Assembly (NCBI GenBank): GCA_008477525.1
Contig: SPDT01000005.1
Location: forward strand, 434,001 to 498,000
Origin: Hypomyces perniciosus
Taxonomy: Eukaryota > Ascomycota > Sordariomycetes > Hypocreales > Hypocreaceae
Length of the DNA stretch: 64,000 nt
Direction of reading: 5' to 3'
Shown here piece by piece: positions 25,624 through 36,655 of this stretch. A model generated the notes under the pieces. It was not told where the DNA came from. It did not search any database and was given only the letters and a program-made list of their open reading frames with translations. A program made the translations under genes and the position numbers. How positions within the stretch are numbered: the first letter of the stretch is position 1; the number at the start of each line of letters is the position of its first letter.

Positions 25624-26321
25624 TGCTGAGAGTGTCTGTACCGTGCTTTCACTGTTGCGGTTTCAATCGGCTCGTATCGTACACGGTAGATTTTATGCGC
25701 AGTTCCTTTTACAAGTCAACTCTGTCTGAGGGCGTCTGAGGGCGTCTGAAGAGGTGTAGGCTGTGGAGCCGTTACTCTCCGGTGATTGAACATACATACA
25801 CCCACTTCGTAGCCTAATGCGCATACTCGTATCAATGTGCTCTATCGGAGAGGGTCTGGAATCCGTGGCGTGGTCCGGACCTTGTGGTGGCGAAGACGAA
25901 GGAAGAGCTAATAGTGTCATGTCAAACATGGCGGTATTAGTACGGAGTCTAAGCGACATTACTCATTCTTGTTATCTTATTGTTGGGTACTCCGTATACC
26001 TAGAAAACTATATACGAGTAGCATTTTCTGTGGCTACTTGATGAACTTGACAATCACTGCCTTTCAAAGCGTATTTTTCTTTCTTCCTCCCCCAATCAGC
26101 CTGTTCCTTTTGTCTTAATCCACTCGTGATATTACTACAAGGGCCCTTCAACTTATCCACACAGCCGGTACATTGGGAGTAACCCACACACTTGTCTTAA
26201 AAAAAAAGCTACCAAAGGGGTGCGGGACTGTCTCACACCCACTGTACTTTTAACCTCTACATCTGCCATGCCAATTAACACGCAATTCTTGAGAACACAT
26301 TCAATTTAACTGCAGACAAAA
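25624..26321. promoter_or_regulatory. Divergent (bidirectional) promoter between AMP-ligase and FMO
   Basis: A 698 bp region between the start codons of two outward-facing genes, which suggests co-regulation. It contains GAGGGCGTCT in direct tandem repeat around 25738-25757, a CCAAT box at 26092-26096 and two copies of the TACGGAGTA/TACTCCGTA-type motif (about 25935 and 25986). I cannot assign a specific regulator. The short open frames here are not convincing genes. Confidence 0.6.
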
Positions 26322-28030
26322 ATGCCTGGAAACCGGAAAATCAAGTCTGTCGCAGTAATTGGCGCTGGGGCATCAGGTAATTCTATCAGGCCGTAATCAC
26401 AAATTTCTACTCAGCTAACGCGGTACATGTACATTAGGTGCTATAACAGTGGCTGCCCTCAAAGCAGAACAGGCATTTGACCGTATACGCGTGTTTGAGC
26501 GAAGACAAGCGCCTGGCGGGATGTGGTGAGTAACGTACCATACCAAATACCAATTCACGACTCTTCAAGTGCTTACAGCAACATATTTCAGGCTCTACGA
26601 TGCCTCCACCAAACCTAGTCTAGTCGTTCCCCCGGGATCAATTGCTCCTGAGACCGACATGCCGTTAGAGATTCCAGAACATCTTCCTTGTGTTACGTCG
26701 CCCAACAAGCAAGAGCGATTTTCAGAAACGCCTCTATATGGCTCGTTAATGTAAAGAGAGCGTGATGCGACTCGGACGAAGCTAACAAACCGCCCAGGAC
26801 CAATACCCCTAGCGTTATTATGTGCTACTCAGATGTTCCTTTCCCACATGGCCCTTCTATTCCCTTTGTTCCTCACCACATCGCTCGCCAATATGTAGAA
26901 GGTTACTTTTCGGTTCACCACACGGATTCTCTCCTCGTGCTCAATACTACTGTCGAGGACCTTTCTCAAATCTGTTCTCCCGAGGGGCAGAAGCAGTGGA
27001 AGTTGACCCTAAGAAAACACGAACCCGTACAAGATGTTGACATCTGGTGGGAGGAAGTCTATGACGCTGTGGTCATAGCAAACGGACATTATTCGATTCC
27101 CCATGTACGACCATCCATATCTCCAACTACTAGAATAACTGCTCATTGCTGCGCTAGATACCACATGTCAAAGGCTTGACCGAGTACATCGAAAGGTTTC
27201 CTGGTCGAGTTATTCATTCCAAATCCTATCGCAAACCTCATATTTTCACCTCAAAGCGAGTGCTCGTTGTTGGCGGCGGGATATCAGCAACCGAAATAGC
27301 CAAAGACCTGCTTCCGGTAGCTCACCTCCCCATCTACCAGTCTAAGCGATCGTTTCCCAAGTCCGGAATCATTATGGAGATAGGAGGCGTGGAACGGAGA
27401 AACATCATAACAGAATATCTACCTGACGGTCGAATTCTCTTGGAGGACGGCAAATATTTAGATGGTATTGATGTAGTCATCTACTGCACCGGCTACCAGC
27501 CTTCGTATCCGTTTTGGAATAACAAGGCTAACGGGGGCCCATTGTGGGATTATGAAAAGGAAAGACTGGTAAAAACCTACCTGCACACATTCTTTCAAGA
27601 CTTTCCCAATCTCGGCATTGTTGGGATTCAACGCACCATTACTTTTCGGAGCTTTGAATACCAGGCGGTTGCTCTCGCCCGACTATTTGCTGGCCGGAAT
27701 GCGGTGGCTTTTCCAACGCCAGAGGAACAAGAAGAATGGGAGAAGAAGACGGAAGAAGAGAGCGAAACCAATAGCCGAACCTTTCATACGCTTGGAGTTG
27801 AGGATGGTGGGAGGCGTAGATGGATGGAAGCACTCTACAAATTTGCCGGGCCATGCACCCTGTCAGGGAGAGGGAGGAATCCTCCAGTGTTTGGAGAGAA
27901 GGAGCAGGAAGTCGTAATGAAGCAGAAGAGAGCTGATCTGCTTGCTGAGAGGAGAATTCTCCTTGGTCAGCCCAAGGATGGATCGATCAAGGTCGGGGAA
28001 ACGACGTATGAGTTATTGGGATTCATCTGA
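26322..28030 (+). CDS. Flavin-containing monooxygenase (493 aa, 5 exons)
   Basis: Class B flavin monooxygenases use FAD, NADPH and O2 to oxygenate nitrogen, sulfur or (Baeyer-Villiger) carbonyl substrates. Model: 26322-26376, 26438-26525, 26592-26750, 26798-27104 and 27158-28030. The introns are 61, 66, 47 and 53 bp with CTAAC-like branch points, and the total is 1482 nt = 494 codons. Motifs: FAD-binding GAGASG at residues 14-19 just after the start, FMO signature FPGRVIHSKSY at about 217-227, NADPH-binding VVGGGISA at about 240-247 and the CTGY motif at about 313-316. The C-terminal 130 residues are charged and look like the usual fungal FMO tail. It lies divergent from the acyl-CoA synthetase and 507 bp ahead of the ABC transporter on the same strand. 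This is the arrangement of a secondary-metabolite cluster, but the substrate is not deducible. Confidence 0.93.
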
Positions 28031-28537
28031 GGCGCATGGAGCGCTCCCGTAGGGGGGATATTACTCCGTCGCTTGTGGAGATTAGACTGCCACTTGTACG
28101 GAGTACGTACACTAGGAGTTGGGCCGCTACGATGTCTCAAAACTACCAATTCATGCCCTGAGATACGGGGTACAACCGAACATACCTCTTTTCTATTTTC
28201 CTTTTTGTTTGTCAGTGTGGCAGGACTCTGTCGACTATTACTCCGTGCGTCCAGTCCTTTGTCAATTCATCCGGGCGAAAGATGACTTGATGTCCAATGT
28301 TGTCATGGATGCCGCTTTGCACCGATTTGACAGTCGCGAGCAGTCGGCGTACGGCACGGATTGGCTGTTGCAGGGCCCTGGAATATTCTCTAGAAGGTGA
28401 GTTTGATGTGGCCCAATCAAGGAGTTGGTTGAGATTTGTCTTGCTCCCAGAACCGAGCATTCATCTAGGCAATGTCCATTTCTTTGTTTGACCTGCGAGT
28501 CTGTCCATGTCTTTAATTATCCTGTAGACGCTAAATC
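28031..28537. other. Intergenic region FMO-ABC transporter
   Basis: A 507 bp spacer between two co-directional genes, holding the FMO 3' end and the ABC promoter. It has several TACTCCGT / GTACGGAGTAC motifs (about 28066, 28096 and 28240). An upstream N-terminal exon for the transporter is conceivable but I see no convincing one. Confidence 0.5.
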
Positions 28538-31500
28538 ATGGTTTACAGTCCTCGTCATGATGCATCCGACGCTACGTGGGTGATTGGCGTTGCTGAATTC
28601 GCCCGATCTGGCTATCTCCAAGCCATCATTCTCGCCGCTTCTGCAATCTGGTTGCCATATCGCTTGCATCGACTTCCTGTCGTCGCGGTCGACTCCAAGA
28701 CCAAATTCTCCACCATACGATGGCACTACGAACTCCTATCACAGGCAGCTCGTGCGACCGCGCTGACTTTCATCGCCTTCGCTTGCATCGATGGCCAGCT
28801 TAACATGATCAACTTCGCTGCTGTCGCCTATGCCGAGATCCTTGGCCTGTTGCGACTGGCTGACGATGTCCACTGGCGTCGTGGAGCTCTGCATCAAGTG
28901 AATTTTGTCCTAACAGCCATGTTGCCTATCCTCGTGGCCGCACAACTCCTCCCTTGTATCCAAATCAGGTCACAGTGCACCACCAACGTTGGCATCCTGG
29001 GAGGTATATCATCGCTTGCCGCTGCGGTTTTTATCGCCTCAATTACACCAAGGGAATGGGTGCCGCCCAGCATTGACCTCGAAACATGCAACATGAACCA
29101 TGCATTACGACGAGCTCCAGCCCCCGAGGAAACTTGCAGCTGGTTCGACTACTATTGTACATATGGATGGCTTACCCCGATGATCTGGAAGGGTGTGACG
29201 AACAAGCTAGACATGTCGGATATCCCGACACTGGCCTGGTACGATGAGCCAAAGCACCTGCTGCGTGGAATACAAGAGGCACGCGCCGTCTCCAAGACAA
29301 CATTTTGGACCATTTTACGGTTTCAGCGGAAAGAGTTCACGTTGATGGTCCTTTGGATCATTGCCAGTTCATGCCTAGAAAATGTTGCACCGTATGCCAT
29401 GTTCAGGCTACTCAAGCATATTGCAAACCCGACGGCAGCCATTTACCGCCCTTGGATCTGGCTGGTCCTTATGTTTGTTGGGCCAATGAGTCGCTCCATC
29501 TGTTTCCAGCAGTATTTGTTTGCCTCTACCAGATTCATTGTCCGGCTCAAGTCAGGCATGACCCAAGAGCTATATCATAGGGCCTTGAAATCCATGCAGA
29601 TGGATGAAAGCCTATTCAAGAGGAGTGGAAACGCCCAGAAATCCGGATTCAAAAAGCCCCAGGTCGCTCAAAAGCTCACATCAACCGGCCGTATGGCGAA
29701 TTTAATGGCAGCTGATATAGATGCTATCTACAGAGCTCGTGATATCATCATAGCTACTGTTGGGGTTCCAATTGGAACAGCTATCTCTCTTGGCGGCCTT
29801 TACAAGATGATGGGCTGGGTATCCGTTGTCGGCATAGTGATTATGGTTCTCGCAACGCCCCTCTCCATACTGCTCGGGAAAATGATGTATACGGTTCAAA
29901 AGTGTGTCAGGAAGGCCCAAGATGGGCGAATGTCCTTGATTACAGAGTATCTATCTTCTATCCGGGCCCTCAAGTATTTGGCTTGGGAAGATGTTATTCT
30001 AGACAAGGTTGATGATACAAGGGCTACGGAACAGCGAGAATTGTGGAAAGTGTCCATCTTTCAAACCGTCATCAACGTCATCACGCAAGCATTTCCCTAC
30101 ATCGGCCTATTGGCCATGTTTGGTCTGTATGTGGGAACGCAGAAGCGCCGTCTTGCTGCCTCAACTGCCTTCACGGCCATTGTGCTAGTGAAGAACATTC
30201 GGAGAAATGCGAGGTCTGCGAGTGCAAACTCGAGGAAATTCACTGCAGCAATCGTTGCTTTTAAACGATTGGATGAATACTTTGAAAGCGCCGTTCCTCT
30301 TGTGCGACACCCAATTGGGCCGTTGAGGATGAAGAATGCCTCATTCTATCAGAGCAAGTCAGCTGCATGCACATTCCGCCTCAAGAATATCTCCATCGAT
30401 TTTATTCATGGAGGTTTTAATGTCATTACTGGCCAAAGCGGCAGTGGGAAATCTACCCTTTTGCTTGCGATTCTTGGAGAAACCCATACCACATGCATGG
30501 AAAGCGGCACTATAACAGCACCAAAGGACATCGCCTTCGCGTCACAGTCTGTGTGGCTCCAAAGCGCTACTATTCGAGATAATATTGTCTTCCACAGTCC
30601 CATCGAGAAAGTCCGCTACAACCAGGTTATCGAAGCATGCTGTCTAACAGTAGACTTCAAGGAGATGCCAAGTGGTGACATGACCATGGTTGGGGAGGAT
30701 GGCGCATCGCTATCGGGGGGTCAAATGGCGCGAGTTGCCTTGGCAAGGGCGCTCTATTCGAAAGCATCCCTTCTGCTCCTTGATGATGTTTTTTCTGCCC
30801 TTGATACGAAGACCTCAGCAGAGGTATGGAAGCGCTGCTTCTGCACTGGCACTCTTCTCACAAATAGAACGATTGTTCTGGTTACCCAGATTCCGTGGAT
30901 CTTTCCGCAGGCAGATATGGCCATCGTTCTTGATAAAGGTCAAGTGAAGAAAATCGATACAAACATCGGTGCTGTTCGCCACCCCGTAACGATCGACCAA
31001 GCCGTTGGGGCTATCAACTCTGAGCTTCAAGCGAAGTCGCCGCAGCCGTACAAATGTTTTAGAAGTCGTCCATCAGGGGTTACAGATGATGCCTCTGCCA
31101 AGGAAATTGTAAATCAAGAAATGAAAGCGTCAGGAAAAGTCGGCCGTCTGACCTGTAAGATTCCCTTCAAACTCTCCAAGCTTGTGATAGCTTTCTTTGA
31201 TTGAGCTGACCAACTTCGATAGTCTTTCAATACATGAAATACTTTGATCATCCAATTTTAATAGCTACCTGCTTATGTTGCTCATTATTATCCAATGCTT
31301 CGTTCTTTACATCCGGTTACTGGATGTCGGTTTGGGTGCAAGCTTACGAACACAAAGCTCACATCGACATCGCATATTACCTGGGCATTTATGCGCTCTT
31401 CACTCTTTTGGGAACTTTCTCTGTCGGAGCTACAATTATCGCATTCGAATGGGGTGGTTGGCGCGCCGCCCAGAAACTCCATAACGACTTGATTCGTGCT

Positions 31501-33263
31501 GTCATAAGCGCCCCCCTATCCTGGCATAAGACAGTGCCTACCGGCAGAGTGATAAACAGATTCTCCGGAGACATATCCTCAATCGACAGATCGTTGAGCT
31601 CAATGCTTCGGTCCACGCTTGGCGCTCTTCTAACCTTATTGTTCCGGATTATCGCAGTCAGCTCACTCCTGCCGATTTTTATACTACCTGTCGTGTTTGC
31701 GTCCACCATCGGCATCATTGTGGGTGAAATGTATACACGAACAGCCGTCATCCTTAGACGTCTAACCTCTGCTGCTCAATCACCGGTTTTCTCTCACTTC
31801 AGCAATACACTAGCCGGACTACCCGTTATAAGAGCAAGGGATGGTATGCACGAAGCCTTTGGTGAGGACCTGGCGACTAAACTTAGGGTGTGGTCTATCG
31901 CAACCGAAGCCAATTACAATGTCAACCGATGGGTGGCTATGCGAGTTGCCCTTATAACCACCCTCATCTCTCTGCTGGCCGGTGTCATTGCCCTCTCTCA
32001 AGTGGGCGTGGTCAGTGCAGGACTGGTAGGCTTTTCGCTTGAAAATGCAACTGGATTGAGCCAAAGTGTTTTGGCTTTAGTGCGGGCTGTAAATGATCTT
32101 GAGATTGAGATGCAAAGTGTAAGTCAAGTCATGCTGTTTTGTTCCGTTTAGTGAGACCCTTTTTTTCTTTTTTTCCACTAACGAGTTTTCAGTTCCACCG
32201 CGTGAAGGAATATGTCAAACTAGAATCGGAAGAGAAGGGTGACGAGCCCGATCCAGATGAGGGGGATCTCGACGAGGGGAGTTACGCCGTTGATGAAAGA
32301 CGTGTTATCCCCGAGGCTTGGCCTCGATCTGGCGAGATTGAATTTCGCAACGTGACTGTTCGATACTGCTCAGATGGTCCAAACATTCTGACGGATATAA
32401 ACTTGAAATTCAAGGCGGGGGAACGGGTTGCAGTTGTTGGACGAACTGGCTCTGGCAAGTCAACGGTAAGTTGAGACAAGGCTTGATGATCGATGTGACT
32501 TTGCTGATTTGTCGTAAATAGCTAGTTTTGTCGCTTCTTCGCTTCACTGACATCGTGTCTGGTCAAATTTTCTACGACGGAATTGACATTACGAGAATTC
32601 CTAGGCGTAGGTTACGCCAGAATATCACAATCACCCCACAGGAACCCACGTTATTCAGCGGATCAATACGATCAAATCTTGACCCTACGGGTTTTGTGCC
32701 CCGAGAAAAGATTGAGAAAGTCCTGGCAAGCTGTAAAGATGTTGGTGGCCTCTCCGATGATATGACGGCTGACGGCAGCCATCAACATGGTCAGGGCCTT
32801 TCTCTATCATCAGAGGTAGCCGCTCGTGGAGAAAACTTGTCTCATGGCCAGCGTCAGGTGTTGTCACTCTGTCGCGCTCTGCTTAGAAAGAGCAAGCTTA
32901 TGATTCTGGACGAAGCCACGGCCAGTATGGATTATCAGACAGATCAAGCGACCCAACAAGTGCTTCGTAAGGAGCTCAGGATGGCCGATTGCACGCTGGT
33001 GACAATAGCACATCGACTAAGGACAATAATGAATTACGACAGTGTTGTGGTTATGGGTGCGGGCAGAGTCATTGAGTAAGGCCGCGTTTTCTTGCTTTTC
33101 ATTGTTTCACGACATAGATCACTTTGATGGGGTAATTACTGACAAGTGGTTCTTTAGATACGGCTCACCTCGGGGCTTGTACAATGCCGGGGGGCAATTC
33201 TACGACATGGTATACCACAGTGGGGAGTTGGACGAACTACAAGAGCTGTTGGTGGAGAAATAG
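28538..33263 (+). CDS. ABCC-type (MRP/Ybt1-like) ABC transporter (1481 aa, 5 exons)
   Basis: A full-length multidrug-resistance-protein-type exporter, presumably in the vacuolar or plasma membrane. Exons: 28538-31154, 31223-32118, 32193-32465, 32522-33075 and 33158-33263. The introns are 68, 74, 56 and 82 bp, and the total is 4446 nt = 1482 codons. The layout is a hydrophobic N-terminal domain (TMD0-like), TMD1, NBD1, TMD2 and NBD2. NBD1: Walker A GQSGSGKST (632-640), signature LSGGQ (725-729), Walker B LLLLDD with Asp750 where Glu is catalytic. The H-loop reads VTQ (Gln784) instead of VTH. NBD2: Walker A GRTGSGKST (1254-1262, with intron 3 right after its last codon), signature LSHGQ (1368-1372), Walker B with Glu1393, and H-loop His1426. 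One nucleotide site is thus degenerate and the other canonical, as in other asymmetric ABCC proteins. The phrase ETCSWFDYYCTYGWLTP ahead of TMD1 resembles fungal Ybt1-type transporters. It probably exports the product of the neighbouring enzymes (inference). Confidence 0.95.
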
Positions 33264-34684
33264 AGGAGGTTTGTATTGTACTGCGACATACAAGTATACG
33301 CAAGGAAAAGGGCACTCTTGAACTTGTTGGGACGTATTGACGGGGCCAAGATAACTTTTATAATGCCTAATATCAAGTAACCCAAAATAGACCAAGGAAA
33401 AACACCAAAAACATACAGCAGCCGGTGTTCGCTGGTGGTTACTGACGGAACTGCCTTAGCACGAGGACGGCGCAACCATAACAGAACCGCTAGCGAAGAC
33501 AATATATACAAACCAACAAAACAAGTCAAGTAGATTCATAAGATAACAATCGAATATGTTAATAATTAATTCTGTCATCACATATAGATGACATAAGGCA
33601 AACAACATATGATTTTACTACTACTTCCACTTTTATTTAGTGTCGGTATTCATGTCGAGATGGCCAGATTGACTTACTATCAGTTTCTCAGCCTCTTCAA
33701 ACGCCCGCCGCCCCCGGATGTCCTCAGTTGTTGTCCGAATTGGTGTCTATATGGCCTTCTATTCAACGAGTCTGTTCAATACTCGGCGTCTCTTACACAA
33801 GCGCAAGACCTAACTACTGCGAGTTGAAGCACGTTTCTTTTGGACACTGTATGAAGTAGCGCCTGGCGTATTCTCCCTCCTCCGTTAGCTTCTGCGCGGT
33901 GAGGTTCTGTACTGCTGCTCATGGACCGTGATCGGGTCAGAAAAAGCCATATGGCCCCGGTTGTCTTAGTCGTCTTGATGGTCACCGCGTTTTGGGCTCA
34001 AGATTTGCGCTCTCTAACAGTATGAGCATGGTATTTATAGCAAATCATGAAGTAGGAAGACCTGTGTGAGCTCGGTCGGATGAAACGTCCTGTTGGCGTG
34101 ACTCAATCTGCCTGTGATAGCCTTTGCATATTCGGAAAGGAGGGCTTCAAGACGATCACCATTCACAGTCGTAGGTGCCGTGATCGCCATATCCTTCATG
34201 AGATTCGTGGCAACTTCCTCTTGTCCAGTCTCTGGACGTTGCGTCAAAGAGGCTATAGCGCCAGCGTCAGTGTGGGCTTTCCTAAGACTTCGTTCGGTGA
34301 TGGACTCAATGGATTTACGACAGCTGCCGGACTCGCGGCTGTTGGTAGCTCCGATGTAGTGGGGAAAGGGTAGTTCTATGAGACACCAGGTTGGGGGATG
34401 AGTGGATGAGAGCGGGAGAGGCCAGCGGCGTATCTCCTCCAGGGTTATTCTCTCCATATCCAGCACTAGGAAAGTAGATGCTATAGAAAGAATTAATGAG
34501 GGGGATGAATGTTCAGATGCCAAGGAGAGAAGGTCACGGGCCTGCGACCCTTATGTAGACAAATCTGATTCCTCTATACCTATCCCAAACGTATAAGGAG
34601 CGCTTAAGGGGGGAGGTAGAGGTACTATTCCGCAGGTCTACCTCTAGGATATATCCACATTACCCTTCCCCAAGAGCCTTTTGA
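33264..34684. other. Intergenic region, no supported gene
   Basis: Normal-GC DNA downstream of the ABC transporter. Two minus-strand open stretches occur. One, at 33529-33200, is hydrophobic and has no ATG at its start. The other, at 34523-34035, is 162 codons long, charged, with its first ATG well inside. Neither shows a recognisable domain or a clean splice model. They may be decayed genes. Confidence 0.4.
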
Positions 34685-34991
34685 ATGCAATTTCTCTCAC
34701 TTGTCCTTGTACTACAGGTGGGAGGCGAGTGGATTGTTACGGCCAGCGGCGGCTTCTATCCCATTTCCACTTTCCATATTCCCACGTCTCCCGTCTCACC
34801 CCTAGCTCCCTCCGTTTCTTCACGAACCGTGTCCCCCACCTTTCTCACGCAAGACGTCGAGTTGCATCCTACATCCACAATCGAGACGGGAATTTGCGCT
34901 GATCTAACAGGGGCGTGAGTATCAGACCACCTCACTCTAAAACGGCATCCTGGGTCAAACCAATTCCTACGTGTTCAGATACGAGCTGTAG
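34685..34991 (+). CDS. Possible small two-exon gene (about 80 aa), function unknown
   Basis: ATG at 34685 opens a frame beginning MQFLSLVLVLQVGG, a short hydrophobic start that could be a weak signal peptide. A GTGAGT donor follows at 34915 and a TTCAG acceptor at 34977-34978 (64 bp intron). Splicing gives 34685-34914 plus 34979-34991, ending YEL-stop. The middle is Ser/Thr/Pro-rich. There is no recognisable domain, and it sits right at the edge of the next RIP block. It may equally be chance. Confidence 0.25.
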
Positions 34992-35199
34992 CGCAGGAAG
35001 CCGTAAGCATTTGTCATCAAGTGTCTAAGGTCGTTGAGATAGATTTATACTTAGCTTCCATTACAATATAGCTCTATGTATATTCTTTGATATTTATCCA
35101 GACTTTTTAAGTTATATGATCTTTAAGGTTACCATAACTCTAGAGTGTTTGTTTATTTGTTTATTTTATTATTTACGTCCATTAAGTAAACTAGTTACA

Positions 35200-36263
35200 C
35201 AAATCCCTTATAGGCAATAGGACGTTAAGAGCCGGCGGCTTGCGCTGCTATTCGCTGAGTTTCAATTTATAAAGGAAAAAGGGTTAATCTAGGTAAGATT
35301 AATCTATTTCCGCTAAAAGAAAGCCATAAAGGTCCGCTTCTTTTACTAGTTTCTAGAAAGCCTTACTTCCTATAAGTCTAAGTAGGTAAAAGAGGGGGGT
35401 CTCTTTTAAAGGGATATCTAAAAGGAAGGGCTTAACTATTCTATATTCCGTAAAATAGCCTTATCTCTTTAATTCGCTGCACTTACAGATAGACTCTCTA
35501 TTATACTTAAAGTATTTATAGTATTCCTAGAAGTCTCTATATTTTAATTTTTCTGCTAAAAGCCTATAAAGGATAAAGTATAAGAGTTTAAGTTCTAAAG
35601 GGGAAACTAAAGCCTTAAATCCCTATTATTTATAGCCTTTTAAGGTTTTACTAAGCTAATCTTATTCTTTTACCTCTGCAACTTCTTCTTTAATCTATCT
35701 TTTAATATATATAATTATAGCCTAATTTTAAAGCACAGTAAAGAAAGCCGCGCCTTATTTAACTAAATAATTAACTTATTTATTGCCTATAATATCCTTA
35801 TATCCTAAAATTTATAAAATAAAGGTCTTATAAGGCAAAATACTCTATACTAGTTTCTAAAAGTATATATATACTCTTTATATAAAGGGGGGGGGTTTAT
35901 TAAATAGCCTATTAATAATTAATAAATTATTTAGGAAAAGGAAAGTTATTTAAATTATATAGTTTTCCTTTATATACCTAGCCACCAGCTTTATAGCCTT
36001 TAAAGCAGCTTATACCTCTATATTATAGACCTCTATATTATTAAAGCATTTAATATTTATAGTTACTTTTACTTTATAGTAAATAACTGCTTTTTAGCCT
36101 ATATTCCCTTTAATTTAAAACTTATTAAAGTAGGCTACAATTAAATAAAGGGGGAGGGATTTAACTATCTCTAAGTATTTCTTTACTGCAGTTAATTTAC
36201 CTATACCTTTTAAGTTAAGACTAGGGAGAATATATAGGGACTTTTTAGCGAAAAGTATAAGTT
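35200..36263 (-). mobile_element. LINE (non-LTR retrotransposon), 3' part with RNase H-like region
   Basis: RIP-degraded DNA in which the minus strand around 36120-35950 reads like a LINE RNase H domain (GNIG-x-AVI, then VYNIEV-x-AALKAIKL). It lies on the far side of the chromovirus insertion from the LINE reverse transcriptase, and the order endonuclease, RT, RNase H is kept when the 7.7 kb insertion is removed. A (G)9 tract occurs near 35885. The exact 3' end is not defined. Confidence 0.6.
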
Positions 36264-36268
36264 TAATA

Positions 36269-36655
36269 TATTATAACCCGACCATTATAAGAACGTGACA
36301 TAGTATATACCTAGAGGAACTTTGGATAGATAAACTAATTAATATTGGATTACTTAAGTTACTATAAACTATAAAGTAATCCCAGTAAGCTAATAAAAGG
36401 ATTTACTATAGATTGTTAGGAAAATAAGTGTGATCTAAGGTGATCTAAGATTATTCCCTTTATATATATATAATTAGCTTATTATTTATTTAATATAGTT
36501 ATTTAGATAGTCGTTAATAAATTACATTTACTAGAACCGCCTATTTTACAGAATTGTAACTATATTACCCTGTTTAGTATTTATCTTTAACCTCTCTGTT
36601 AATATAAACCTATAAACCTTGGTTTATCCTTTAAAAATTAACCTGGATCGTTACA
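36269..36655 (+). repeat. 5' LTR of chromovirus, 387 bp
   Basis: Begins TATTATAACCCGACCATTAT and ends GGATCGTTACA. It matches 43580-43966 over its whole length and has exactly the same length. TAATA precedes it (36264-36268). Confidence 0.92.

Noticed and set aside
28119..28460. Open frames on both strands upstream of the ABC transporter, considered as an extra N-terminal exon
   Set aside because: A GTGAGT donor exists near 28398, but no TMD0-like residues are encoded, and the 28538 start already yields a full-length 1481 aa protein.
33200..33529. Hydrophobic 109-codon minus-strand frame overlapping the end of the ABC transporter gene
   Set aside because: No ATG at its start, overlaps the transporter's last exon on the opposite strand, and no recognisable family.
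34035..34523. 162-codon minus-strand frame
   Set aside because: Starts with a non-ATG codon, no domain recognised, no convincing splice partners. At best a decayed gene.
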